Shown: piece by piece, positions 12,311 to 23,618 of the stretch
How positions within the stretch are numbered: position 1 is the first letter of the stretch
How the letters are laid out: the number at the start of each line of letters is the position of its first letter
Source of the DNA: Brachypodium distachyon
Lineage: Eukaryota; Streptophyta; Magnoliopsida; Poales; Poaceae
Direction of reading: 5' to 3'
Length of the DNA: 64,000 nucleotides
Assembly: GCF_000005505.3 (NCBI RefSeq)
Contig: NC_016133.3
Coordinates: 42,869,237 to 42,933,236, forward strand
Made by a program: the position numbers and the translations under genes
The notes under the pieces: generated by a model
The model's input: the letters and a program-made list of their open reading frames with translations, nothing else
Databases searched by the model: none
Told to the model about the DNA's origin: nothing

Positions 12311-13393
12311 GCTTATGTCATCTCACAGAAAAAAAGAAGGAAAAAGATTAAAGCATGCGATGTTCGAAAGAAAATAAAAGAAAAGTATTCAGGACACCAC
12401 ACTACGGTTTGGTGGTGGATAGGGTGAGAAGATTCGATGACTTCCTATTATATTAGAACCCTTTTTCAATGAGAACAGAAAAGTGATTCACACCATTTCT
12501 GTTCTCCCGGTCATGCTCGTGCATCGTCCCTTTCTGCACCGGAGACAAATCTGGCCAAAGAGAGCGATTAGTTACTTAACAGACGCAGATGATTGGCAGA
12601 GGGGGGGCATTTAATGCTGGTCTACTTCAGAGTTCAGAGTGATTGAAGCCAGAAATCCATTCACAGATGGTCCATGAGATGAGAATAGATAGGCATCCCT
12701 GTCTCTCTTGAATCGATCTCGTCTCTCATCTGATCGCCGGGAACCAATTGCCAGTGCATTATGCGTCTGGTCCAGGATTTCCAACAGTGGTACGGAAAAC
12801 GGAATGAGAGGACGACTGTACACTGTTTTGTTGTCACGGACCAGCTCCTCAAACACGGCAAGAGTCGGTTTTTTTGACCTGGCTTTTTTTTACAGAGCTT
12901 ACTACAGACCACAAGACTTTTCCCTCGACAAATGAGTCAATGACAGGCAGCCAGGCAGGCAGGTTCGACCGTGCAAGCACTCCGTAGATTCATCTTTCAT
13001 GTCACAACGATCTCTGTTTTGTTTCGTCGACACGATTATTATCTGTTAAAGACAGGTACAGATAAACTGGGTATTTTATTTAGCTGTTCCAATCCAAACA
13101 AGTAGAACCGCAGCGATAACATACACGTAGGCGTAGCCAGGGAACGAAGGAAATTGCGTGGCGACCGTGTTGTGTGCTCGTCAACGTTGTCGCAGAAACG
13201 AATAAAATGATCATTGGGTGGCCAACGATATTTTGTTTTGTTTCACTATTTGCTGGCGTTCATTTCATTCGCTTTGGTCTTTCCAACCGCGGGCAGGCGA
13301 CGAGACGACCAAGGAAGAAATTAACAAGCGAGTGAACTTTCCTTTGCTCTGCTCTTTGTCGTCGTCGTTTCCCGCGGCAGAGGAGAGCAGAAG

Positions 13394-13418
13394 CGAGAGA
13401 GAGAGAGAGAGAGAGAGT
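13394..13418 (+). repeat. (GA)n microsatellite in the EXO70 leader
   Basis: A run of GA dinucleotides ends 18 bp before the EXO70 ATG at 13436. Such CT/GA tracts are common in plant 5' UTRs and can bind GAGA-type BBR/BPC factors. Confidence 0.7.
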
Positions 13419-13435
13419 AGACTGGCTGACCGGCC

Positions 13436-15397
13436 ATGGCGAGCGCGTTGTCCGCCGCCGGGCAGCAACAGCAGCAGCAGCAGCAGGAGCGGGCCGTGGG
13501 AGACGCGGAGCGCGACGTGAGGCGCATGGCGGCGTCCAAGGACGCGGTGGATGACATGATCCGCGTGCTCTCGGTCTACGACGCCGGGGACCTGTACCCG
13601 CTGTCTTCTCCGGCGCCGGGCAGGGAGCAGGCGCACGGCCGCGGCCAGGAGGAGGACGAGGAGGAAACGTTCGTGGCCGCAGAGGACGTCATCCGGCGGT
13701 GCAGCTCGACCTCCTCGTCGTGCGGCGCCGTGACCGACGACTACCTCTACGCCGTCGACGACGCCATCGCCGTCGCCGCCTTGCAGGGCGGCCTCGCGTC
13801 CCGCGCCGCCGAGGCCGTGCACGCCGCCATGCCGCGCCTGGAGGAGGAGGTCCTCGCGCTGCTCTCCTCTTCTTCCTCCTCCTCCTCCTCCTCCGCATAC
13901 TCCTCCGCGACGCCTCGCCTCTCTTCATCTTCTTCCGCCGCCTGCTCGCCGGACCACGACCTCGGCGACGACGACGCCATTACCGGCGGCGGCACGATCC
14001 CCTTGTCCCCGCGGGCCGCCGTCTCCGTCCGGGCCGTGGCGGACCGGATGCTGCGGGCCGGGTACGGCCCAGAGCTCGCGCAGCTCTACGTGGCGGCCCG
14101 CCGCGGCCCGCTCGCTGAGTCCGCGGCGCGCATGCTGGGCGGCGCCGCCGACCACCCGCTGGCCATCGAGGACGTGCTCCGGATGGAGTGGCCGGCGCTC
14201 GACCAGAGGATCCGGCGCTGGAACCACGGCGTCAGGCCCGTCGTCAGGACGCTCATGGCCGGCGAGCGCCTGCTCTGCGCCGAGGTTTTCGCGTCCGACT
14301 CCGGCGCCGAGAACCTCGGCCGCGAGTGCTTCGCCGACGTGTGCCGCGGCCCCGTGCTGCAGCTCCTCGGCTTCGCGGACGCCGTCGCCATGTGCCCCCG
14401 CGCCACCGAGAAGCTCTACCGCACTCTCGGCATGTACGAGGCGCTCGCCGACGTCGCGCCCGACCTCCAGGCCCTCTTCTCCTCTGCCTCCGCCGGAGAC
14501 GAAGACGAAGACGGCACGACGCGCGAGCTCGTGGCCGGCGAGGCGTCGGCCGTGGCGGCGCGGCTGGGGGCCACGCTGCGGCGGACGGTGGAGGAGTTCG
14601 TGGCCGCCATCGCTGGCGAGTCCTCGCGGCGGCCCGTGGCCGGCGGCGAGATCCACCCCATGACCCGCTACGTGCTAAACTACTGCGGCCTCCTCGCCGA
14701 CTGCCGCGCCACGCTCGACACCGTCCTCCTCCTCGACCCCGACGACAACCCCGACGACGAAGACGCCATTAACAACGAAGCTCGATCTCAATCTCAGGGG
14801 GCGCCGTCGACGCCGTCGGGGCGGTGCATGAGGGAGCTGCTGACGCGGCTGCTGGGGAAGATGGATGAGAAATCCGAGCTCTACGACGACGCGGGGCTGA
14901 AGAACATCTTCCTGATGAACAACCTCTACTACGTGACCCAGAAGGTCATGGACTCGCCGCCGCTGCGGGAGCTCCTGGGCGACGACTGGATCCGCCGCCA
15001 CCGGGGCCAGATCCGGCAGTACGAGACCGCCTACCTCCGGGCCTCCTGGACGGCCGCGCTCTCCTCCCTCCGGGACGATTCGCCGGCGAGCCCCCACGGC
15101 GGCAGCAGCGGCAGCGGCGGGAGGGCGTCGTCGGCGTCGAGGGAGAAGGACAGGCAGGCGAGGGGATTCAACGCGGCGTTCGAGGAGCTCTACCGGAGCC
15201 AGACGGCGTGGAAGGTGAGCGACCCGCAGCTGCGGGAGGAGCTCCGGATCGCCGTCTCGGAGCGGCTCATCCCGGCGTACCGCTCCTTCCTGGGCCGGCC
15301 CAGGCCGCAGCCCGCCAGGCACGTCAAGTACAGCCTCGAGGACCTCGAGAACTACATGCTCGACTTCTTCGAGGGCGCGCACAAGTTCGTCCGCTGA
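13436..15397 (+). CDS. EXO70: Exocyst complex component EXO70 family protein
   Basis: Subunit of the exocyst, which tethers secretory vesicles to the plasma membrane; EXO70 binds phosphoinositides through its C-terminus. Intronless, 653 residues, a usual length. The N-terminus has a polyglutamine tract (about residues 9-17) and a long serine tract (about 142-153), both in acidic low-complexity sequence. The C-terminal half shows family signatures: HPMTRYVLNYCGLLADCR, YDDAGLKNIFLMNNLYYV, LLGDDWIRRHRGQIRQYE, FNAAFEELYRSQTAWKVSDP, VSERLIPAYRSFLGR, and near the end YSLEDLENYMLDFFEG. GC content is extreme, as often in intronless grass genes, so long antisense frames overlap it. Grasses have many EXO70 paralogues and I do not assign the clade. 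Confidence 0.95.
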   Translation: MASALSAAGQQQQQQQQERAVGDAERDVRRMAASKDAVDDMIRVLSVYDAGDLYPLSSPAPGREQAHGRGQEEDEEETFVAAEDVIRRCSSTSSSCGAVTDDYLYAVDDAIAVAALQGGLASRAAEAVHAAMPRLEEEVLALLSSSSSSSSSSAYSSATPRLSSSSSAACSPDHDLGDDDAITGGGTIPLSPRAAVSVRAVADRMLRAGYGPELAQLYVAARRGPLAESAARMLGGAADHPLAIEDVLRMEWPALDQRIRRWNHGVRPVVRTLMAGERLLCAEVFASDSGAENLGRECFADVCRGPVLQLLGFADAVAMCPRATEKLYRTLGMYEALADVAPDLQALFSSASAGDEDEDGTTRELVAGEASAVAARLGATLRRTVEEFVAAIAGESSRRPVAGGEIHPMTRYVLNYCGLLADCRATLDTVLLLDPDDNPDDEDAINNEARSQSQGAPSTPSGRCMRELLTRLLGKMDEKSELYDDAGLKNIFLMNNLYYVTQKVMDSPPLRELLGDDWIRRHRGQIRQYETAYLRASWTAALSSLRDDSPASPHGGSSGSGGRASSASREKDRQARGFNAAFEELYRSQTAWKVSDPQLREELRIAVSERLIPAYRSFLGRPRPQPARHVKYSLEDLENYMLDFFEGAHKFVR

Positions 15398-16377
15398 TCA
15401 TTCGCCGCCGGAAGTCGAAGCCGAGCCTCTCTCGTGCTTGCTTGCTTGCTTGTGTTCGTGTCGACGTGCAGATGTAAGTAGAGGAAACTTCAGGACTGTG
15501 TGTATATATATAGTGCATTCGAATTTCGAATTTGAATTTTTAGGAGATGGTGTTTGGCTTTCCTGACACAAGACAAGAGGATGATTTCTGGTCTGGGTTG
15601 GTGTAATCAGATTGTCTTTCTTTTTAGAATTTATAAAATATACTTCTTTCGTTGTCGAAATTTTACATGTATCTAGACACTTTTCTTCGATAAGAATTAG
15701 GAAGTACAAGATATCAGATTGATTTCAGTTATTTTTCTATTGGGCCTAACTCTATGGGGAACTGTAATGGGCCTTGAACTATTGGACTCATCTGATGCTC
15801 CTCCCTAAAGTATGTGATAAAAACAACAGGGCCTGCATGTCACGCCACTACTATGAAAGTAGGAATGTTAGGCCCATAAGTGCCTTTCTTTTTGCTAATT
15901 GTTCATGTTTACAAACCATTTTTTTGTATCTTTTGGCATTACAAGTCATTCCTTTTATATTTTTTGCACTGTTAGCACTTGCTCCTTCCCGTAAAAAAAA
16001 CACTTGCTCCTTTTTTTTCTTGGCGTTAGAGAAACTCTTCTAAGACATGGAGAAACTCTTCTAGGACAATGAGCAATGTATTACAGTATTGTTTTTCGGC
16101 ACTATCTACGAAAAGCAGAAACGTAAAACATCGGCGCCAGCCGTGGAAACCAGGAGCGGCAATGGTGGTAAAAGAAAGCTACTACGAGAAAAAAGCCAAA
16201 TTAGTCAGAAGAAAAGAAAACGAGAGCAAGTGGTGTCCTCGCAATCGCCGACTCACCACACACACCAAGGCGCTCTCCTTGCCATCATCATCTCCCAAAA
16301 TATATTGTGCGAGCCAGGAAACGAAAAACCAGCGAGCGACCAAGTGACCAGACGAAGACGATCGAAGCGCGACAGAG
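15398..16377. other. Spacer between EXO70 and sulfite oxidase
   Basis: It contains the EXO70 3' UTR, the degenerate MITE at 15643, AT-rich sequence with T-runs, and the sulfite oxidase promoter and leader. I see no further gene. Confidence 0.6.
15643..15704. mobile_element. Degenerate Stowaway-like MITE
   Basis: GTCGAAATTTTACATGTATCTAGACA, broken by substitutions, and the end AAGAATTAGGAAG flanked by TA match, in shortened and mutated form, the intact MITE at 47509. It lies about 250 bp past the EXO70 stop. Confidence 0.5.
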
Positions 16378-19300
16378 ATGCCGGGGCTGACGGCGCCGTC
16401 GGGCTACGCGGAGGAGCCGCCGCGCCATCCGGCCCTCAGGATCAACTCTAAGGTTCGCCTCGCCCTCCCCTCCTTCACCCTATCTGTCCGGTTCCCGCGG
16501 TTGCGTGGGTTTGGATGGAATTTGCGACTGGCGGCTGGGCTCGCCGATGGGCGCCGGATTCGCGGCACGGGCCGGATGGATTCGCCGCCGCGTCACGCTG
16601 TTTGTGCCGTGGAGTGCCTGACGGCCCTCCCGTATGGCCGTATGCGACGTTGGCAACTGCTGCGGCTAAGAATTTTGGTCTAGTGACTAGTGGGGTGGGG
16701 GAGTGAGGACTGGGGAGGAGTACTACGTAATTTCAGTATAGCTAGGCGTAGGATTAGGAACGTGCTTATGTTCCAGTTTCGGTGAAACGCAGACAGGCTT
16801 TGGGATCAAGGGGGGATGCATTACTCGTTCCAGTTCACTCGATTGTAGTATTACCAGGCGCCCTGTCAGCCTCCTCCTGTTGCTGTGTGTATAGACCAGC
16901 ATTTAGAAAGAGACATACTGGGTTAATCGGAAGGTGTTGGAATGGAGCAATCTGATTTGCTCCCAAGGTTTGTTCCAGGAAAGGACCTGAGGTCATGTGG
17001 GATGTTCGTGAATCGATTGCAGCGCAATATGAATGAATATACTGGTTTAATGTGGAGGGGGAAAAGCTCCTAAATATCGAAGGGGAGGAAGAGGACGAGC
17101 TGCGTGCTTGTGTTTTTCCCCATATGTTTCTGAATAGATAGGATGCACAGTGTCGTCGCGTTGTCATTTTTCCAGGGAACTGACTTTGACACTCTTTACC
17201 TCAGAGTTCAGATATATAAGAAACGGAAGAGCCGTATTTATCATTTACTGTATTTCTCCCAATTTCATTTGATTCATATGCTGTACTATACTCACCTCAC
17301 CAGAAACCAACTGGGAAATATTACTATGTTCTTTTCTTATTTTTTTAAAGGAAATAATGACCCTATTTTGTTTTATTTGCGTACACTCTTTCCTGAACTA
17401 CTTTCATAACCTATGCAACCACCAGACCTCACATTGCCACCGTGTTTGCTTTGCAGGAACCATTCAATGCTGAGCCTCATCGATCTGCGTTAGTTTCATC
17501 TTATGTCACCCCAGTGGATTTCTTTTACAAGAGGAATCATGGACCAATTCCAAAAGTAGATGATATATCAAGGTTTTTTCTTTTCAGAGGAACTATCTAT
17601 GTATATCCATATATCATTATGATTTGTTATAGACGCTAAATGAAGTGCACAGCCTTATATCTGTATATAACCTGCTCAACAGATACAGTGTTTCCATCAA
17701 TGGCCTTGTCAGCAATCATATGCAGCTATTCATGGCCGACATTAGGTAATGTACTTCTTAGTCACTTCTCATGCACCCGGAGATATTTCTCGCCTTTGAG
17801 TAAATAATCAACATAGCTTCACTTCCAGGATGCTTCCAAAGTACAATGTCACTGCAACATTACAGGTTCACAACAAATGCCTTCTATGCTTTTCTTATTA
17901 ATATTTTATGGGGCTAATGTATGATTTTTTCTAGTCATTTGACGATACAATTGTGATACAAAAAGTGCGCAGGCAATAAGAGGACTGCGATGAGCAAGGT
18001 ACGGAAAGTGAGAGGTGTTGGATGGGACGTGTCTGCTCTTGGAAATGGTAAGAGGTGCATTATGGAATCCATCTTATTTTGAGATTGCAGAAATGCAATC
18101 TGATGTACCCATGTAGGTGAATAGTGATTAGTGAATACTGACATCCAGAAGAAAATGCGCTAGATTTTGGCATGCTGGTAGTGTTACTTCATATATGTTG
18201 GCCACCACAGGAAGTATAAGGTTATTAATCGTATGAGTGGAGGCAATTTACAGTATTTCTAGCCTTTTTACTAGCCATGGAATTAGAATTTTGCTATAAG
18301 TCAGACAGCCTAATTGTATAGACAGTTTCTACTTACCTTTCCTTTATCTACCGAATTAATAACATTATCATACTTGATTATTATATCATACACTGCATGC
18401 CGAATGGGGCTGTTTTCCCTTCACCATATTGTAAAGCGGTCAGCGGATACATTTTTGTTCCTTTTTATTTTTATCTAGAACGTATGTATTTTTTGTATGA
18501 TTCCAGCAACTTGGGGAGGAGCAAAGCTAGCTGATGTCCTTGAACTAGCTGGAATACCTAAACTCAGTTCAGTCACATCTTTAGGAGGCAAACACGTTGA
18601 GTTTGTCAGTGTTGACAGGTGTAAAGTGAGTATGACTATCCTTATTTCCCCGCAGTGATCCTACGCCCACCTCACTAATCTCAAGTCATTCATGTTTTAG
18701 GAGGAGAAAGGTGGCCCCTATAAGGCATCAATTCCACTCAAGCAGGCAACAGATCCTGATGCTGATGTGTTACTTGCATATGAAATGAATGGAGAGGTGA
18801 ATGATTATTGATGTTTTTCTTCAGTAGTTTAAAACTGATATGATTTAACATTCATCATAGGGTTTGGGTTATTTTTCAAAATCTGTTTGTCCAAAAGCTT
18901 TTGTTTCTACCTTTTACTTGTTATTCCTCCCATTGTTTATTGCTTCAGGTGTTTGCACTTTGTTGTTTCCTAATGCATATGTTTCTGTGAAGCGGCTTTT
19001 GATGAAGTAGAGTGATAATTCGACATGGTGTGACCATGTGACATCATTAACGTATTGCATTCATATAGGTGCTTACTTTTTAAGGTGGATTTGCTAGTAT
19101 ACAAACAACATCCGAAGCATCTCTTACTGAATATGTATGTACCATAAGCTTATTTTGCATTGACAGAATATATCATAATTCAGAGTGGCTCTGTAGCTGT
19201 CTACAATGCTATGCCAGATTATGAAAATATTTACCGGGCAATCATACTTTGCTTGAGTTTAGATCCGACCCTGTTCTTTTGCTAAACTTCTTGGTTCCTA

Positions 19301-21313
19301 TGTGGGTATGTACTGTACTTGATTGACCATGATTTACCATGTGTAGACCATCAACCGTGACCACGGATACCCACTCCGTGTTGTCGTACCTGGTGTTATA
19401 GGCGCACGTTCTGTTAAATGGCTGGACAGCATCAACCTTATCGAGGAGGAATGCCAGGTTTACTGAAAATTCAAATGCAGTACCTCTTCTTCATTTTTTT
19501 TTGGAATAATGCTGATCGCTGTTCTCAACCAGGGCTTTTTTATGCAAAAAGATTACAAGATGTTTCCACCTACTGTAGACTGGGACAACATTGATTGGTC
19601 TACTAGAAGACCACAAATGGATTTTCCTGTACAGGTACTGTACTAGCAATTCTTTTCTTTTTTTTGAGCGGGATACTAGCAATTCTAATCTTTTCTGTCG
19701 AAGTAATCACACTTGGGTTGGATTGATAACATAGAATGACACACATTATACCTTTCTTTATTTCTCGGTGGCTTCATTTTCTTCTCCTTGTATATTTCAG
19801 GGCTAGTCCTCAAGTGTACTTAAAGACATGTAGTCTCAGTACTCACATTAGCACTAGAAAGAAAAACACCTTTCACCTATAAATTCTTAATTGCAATTCA
19901 CCTTTCAGTTTTACTCTCACTGGAACGTTCTCAATCTTGCATCACCATACTGGCTCACACTTGATTTACTACAGAATTTGCAGCTGGCAGTGGATATATA
20001 GTTAATCCTGGTATTATTATTGAATATAAACACACAAAGATTGCTATAGATTTCTACTGAACTATTCCAACAAGTAGGAAAACATGAACATTCTAAACCG
20101 CTTGTCTTGCTTCCATGCCTGGCAATTTTGTATGAAGATTAAATCGACTGTTTTGCTTGCATTGTTGACTGTTGATGATGTGATATAACGGTCTAAGATC
20201 CTGCTATATGTTTATTTGCAGTAGTTATACTTGGATTCCACAGCAAAAATGTTATCATGCATGTAATTTTTGCCAACTACAAAGGAATTAAATCTACGCA
20301 AAATAGAGAAACTACAATACAGTGTGGTTATACACTTACTGATACTGCGCTCTGTGTGCAGTAGAGGTGACTTCATTTACTATGGGGAATATTGGCCAAC
20401 ATAGGTCTGGTGGCTGTTTGCACATTCATTTTATTGTGATTATCTGATGATAATGTCATTCTGATGTCCAGATTGGAATCGGATGCAAGAATCTTTTAAA
20501 CAGGGTCTAAAATTATGCAAGAATCTTGTGTCCTTTCTTAGGTGTAGTTTTGTACAATTGATGCAGCTGGTATCCCTGTAGACGTTACTTTACCATGAAT
20601 TTGCTCGGCTGTTTGTTGGTTTATTCTGCGCAGATGCAACTACCAAGCTCTTAGTTCTCCTACAACTTATTTTTTTTAATGAAGTTAAGTTGGGTTTCTG
20701 GATATCTCATGTTTCTCTTTTTGGATTTGACTAAGCAGTCTGCTATTTGCACCCTGGAGGATGTGGATGTTATCAAGGAAGGAAAGGTTGGTATTACTTC
20801 CATGATAGAAAGGGATGTGTACGCTAAGACTGATCCTTGTGTAGGTAGGATTGACGAGATGTAAACACTTGTGTGCAGGCTAGGATTGCTGGATATGCAG
20901 TCTCAGGTGGTGGCCGTGGCATCGAGAGGGTAGATGTATCTGTTGATGGGGGTAAAACATGGGTTGAGGCCCACAGATATCAGAAAAGCAATGTGCCATA
21001 CGTTTCTGATAGAGCTCAAAGTGACAAGTGGGCATGGGTTCTCTTTGAGGCTACATTAGACATACCAGCAAATGCTGAGATAGTAGCTAAGGCGGTAAGT
21101 GAAATCCACTAATGGATGCAACACAGTTTTTCATCTTTTGTTGCTTACATCAATAAGTCTGAAAATGCATCTTCTGGGCAACAGGTGGACTCAGCTGCAA
21201 ACATTCAACCTGAAAAAGTGGAGGACATATGGAACCTGAGAGGAATTCTCAATACATCTTGGCATCGGATCAAGATACAGAATTCGTTGTGCGCAGCAAG
21301 GTCGAATATGTGA
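16378..21313 (+). CDS. SO: Sulfite oxidase, molybdenum cofactor enzyme, peroxisomal
   Basis: Oxidises sulfite to sulfate with O2 as acceptor in peroxisomes, detoxifying SO2 and sulfur-catabolic sulfite. Twelve exons: 16378-16452, 17457-17572, 17683-17745, 17829-17865, 17966-18047, 18507-18625, 18701-18796, 19347-19457, 19533-19634, 20739-20786, 20879-21094, 21185-21313; 397 residues. The molybdenum-ligating cysteine opens exon 5 in [13 protein letters not shown] (C98 by my count, the position known in Arabidopsis). Moco-domain signatures: [81 protein letters not shown]. The dimerisation domain shows [20 protein letters not shown]. The protein lacks the heme domain of animal enzymes, as plant SO does. 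It ends in SNM, a variant peroxisomal targeting tripeptide. Confidence 0.97.
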
Positions 21314-22079
21314 AAGAAGTATTTTGCTGCGCCCTTGGACAAGCAGCATGCTAGACCTCACGAGTCAATGATAGCCTCGAATAATAAGCTGCATCAGCTT
21401 AATTTCTGCGATTTCCGTATAATGCTGTGCCACGGTACTATGGTGGGAGTAGTGTTACTGGTCTGAATTTGTTTCTGTGTTCACATATCAGTCTTAAAAA
21501 TAACTGTCCGTGCTGGTTGATCTGATATGAAGAAATTTTCTGTGTCGGTCTTAAAAATAACTGTCCTTGCTGGTTGATCTGATATGAAGAAATTTTCTGT
21601 GTCAGTCTAAAAAATAACTGTCCTTGCTGGTTGATCTGATATGAAGAAATTGTGGATTATGCTTTACAAATTCATTAATTGTTCGTTTGAGAATTAACCA
21701 CATTTTATTAGGCATAACTCCAAGCAGTTCGATGAACACAACATCTTTTTTTCGTGGAGAATTACTCTGCATTACAGTATCTCTACTTCTTCAGAAGCTT
21801 GATGGTGTTATTTAACAGCATGCTCGTTATGCTTGTTGCCATCAAACCTGAGTCGCGTACTAGAAAAGGCTGAAGAACATGGCAGGGAACTGCATTCTAT
21901 CTGATAAAACCACACAACAATTCCAGTTGCAAAGATGTGATGTAGGAATATTTCCCTCATCTGTGCAAAGACTTCAGCCTGCAGTTGCAATGGCACTGAT
22001 ACCACCAGTGAATTTACACATGGATCACCTAAAACCTAGCACCTCTCGTTGTAACCAAACACAGCTTTGGCATCGTTTC
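21314..22079. other. Tail-to-tail spacer between sulfite oxidase and the 209-aa gene
   Basis: It holds the sulfite oxidase 3' UTR with the 57-bp triplication and the 3' UTR of the minus-strand gene. No coding signal was recognised. Confidence 0.6.
21491..21652. repeat. 57-bp tandem repeat x 3 downstream of sulfite oxidase
   Basis: Copies start with GTCTTAAAAATAACTGTCC or a near match at 21491, 21548 and 21605, and each ends GATATGAAGAAATT. The period is exactly 57 bp with very few substitutions, so the expansion is recent. It probably lies in the sulfite oxidase 3' UTR. Confidence 0.9.
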
Positions 22080-23370
22080 CTAAGTGCCCCCTGCTGCTTC
22101 CTCATGCCCGTTAACATCGGCCTGCAAAAGATAATAAGAAACATTAGCAACTATAATTACTAGAACCATGTGAAATTGTAAACGAGAGGAAAAAAAGCAA
22201 CACGGGCCGTGGAATAGGGGTAATTACTAACAGCATTTGACACTTGCTCCTTGTTTGGGTACATATCCTTCAGCATTTTGTCTAAAGAATCCTTAGCTAA
22301 CCGGAGCTTCACTTCTTTCTGTCCTGATTTCGATGAATCCTCAACTGATGATGTACCGCAGTGAGGCTGCAGGGAAGATGAAGATTCATACTGGTTATGT
22401 CTTCGTCAATGATACCTTCGTTACAGTCTTAAACTATTGAGAAAGCTTCATCGACCACACAGTGAACTCCTCTCTCACATAGTAGGATAATAATCATCTC
22501 ACATAATCAAGTTACTTGCAGGTTGCAGCAAATTGGCAAGACATTTATGCAAAGCAGCAAAAGTACATGGTATACTACCTCTGTAATCGCTGGTTGCTCC
22601 GAAGCGGCTTGATTTTGACTCAGATGGCATTTCGTTCTCTCTGAATTTTGAGCTGGCGCCTACAAAAAAAACGTGTCGGTGCTAAGCTGAGGCACAGATC
22701 CTTCTAAGGTTGAGAACTTCAGATACGAATAAACAAGGACTTTTTATGTTGACATCACTTGCACAAACAGTAACAAAAAATGTAAAACGAAGAGCATGCT
22801 TCACCATTGCTTGAAACCCTTGATACTGATGAAACTAAGAACATGCTTCACCGATAATCCGACTATGTATCGCATGAGTTTGCATAGTTTTCAGATCAAT
22901 ATGGCAGTATTATTACCTGATCCTTGGCTGTGTCCTGTCGCCACTCGGGCTGAAACTTCTGCAGAAGCAAAGTGAGCAGCCTCTGCAGCTCCGGCAACAC
23001 CTCCTCGGGGAAGAGCTTGGGGATGTCGTCCTTGGCGACGTCGTCATGGACGCACCTGCGGATCAGTATCCTGAGGCAAACCAACAGCTGCGACACCAAG
23101 AGCGAGAAGTGTAAGCAACGGAGCTTTTGGGCGGCAAGGAAGGGGAGGAAGAAGAAGAAGCGGACGGACGGGGTCGAGTTCGGAGTCGGAGGGGATCTGG
23201 AGGATGTCGCGGACGACGGCGCGGTCGGCGGCGTCGAGGCCGGTGCGGCGGGTCCGCCAGAGCGCCTGCAGGACGTACTCCACCGAGTCCTTGGACCGCG
23301 CGCGCGCCAGCAGCGGCAGGTGCCCGTGCCCCCACAGCGCCGCCGCCGCCGCCGGTCGCCGCTCCTCCAT
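22080..23370 (-). CDS. Unrecognised small helical protein, 209 aa
   Basis: I do not recognise the family. Five exons with clean splice sites: 23370-23170, 23087-22917, 22659-22579, 22366-22232, 22121-22080, all phase 0; exon lengths give exactly 209 codons plus a stop. The first two exons encode an alpha-helical, leucine-rich region: KDSVEYVLQALWRTRRTGL, ADRAVVRDILQIPSDSELD, LLVCLRILIRRCVHDDV, LPELQRLLTLLLQKFQPEW. A polar, probably disordered linker and a lysine-rich helix follow (KEVKLRLAKDSLDKMLKDMY). No signal peptide or membrane span is evident. An in-frame upstream ATG at 23469 would add 33 residues, but I prefer 23370. A faint likeness to the N-terminal helical part of COMM-domain proteins is not strong enough to name it. 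It is divergent from the BASS1-type gene. Confidence 0.8.
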
Positions 23371-23618
23371 CGTCTCTCTCGCCGGCCGGGTAATTGCTGG
23401 TGGGCTGGAAGTGGTCCTTGGGCCGTGAGGCCGTCCAGGAAGAAGGGGAGACTGACTTGACTGGCCCATCCACGAGCAAAGGGCCCACTAGTCAGAGAAG
23501 AAGGGAAGACTGACTTGACTGGCCCAACGGGGCCCACTGGTCAGAGAGAAAAACTCACTTGAGCCTGAGCTTGCCCACTCCACTTCACCGTACTCCGACG
23601 AGGGGCGACGCCATCGCC
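23371..23618. promoter_or_regulatory. Short divergent promoter with duplicated TGGCCCA/GGGCCCA module
   Basis: Only 248 bp separate the ATGs of the 209-aa gene (-) and the BASS1-type gene (+). A module with AGACTGACTTGACTGGCCCA followed by GGGCCCACT.GTCAGAGA occurs twice, offset by about 58 bp (near 23441 and 23499). The region therefore carries four GGCCCA/TGGGCC motifs, the site II class. Confidence 0.65.

Larger units (their letters stand above)
11037..13435. other. Divergent intergenic region between RPL17 and EXO70
   Basis: About 2.4 kb. It holds the RPL17 promoter on the left, a solo Stowaway-like terminus near 12151, and the EXO70 leader with a (GA)n run at 13394-13418 on the right. 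Open frames here are short and have no recognisable similarity. Confidence 0.65.

Noticed and set aside
13925..15382. Long minus-strand open frames (235-243 codons) opposite EXO70
   Set aside because: They arise from extreme GC content opposite a conserved EXO70 reading frame. They are Arg/Pro/Ala/Gly-rich with no family motifs.
23371..23469. Upstream in-frame ATG of the 209-aa gene
   Set aside because: It would consume the short divergent promoter and add proline/serine-rich sequence. The internal ATG is more likely, but this is not settled.
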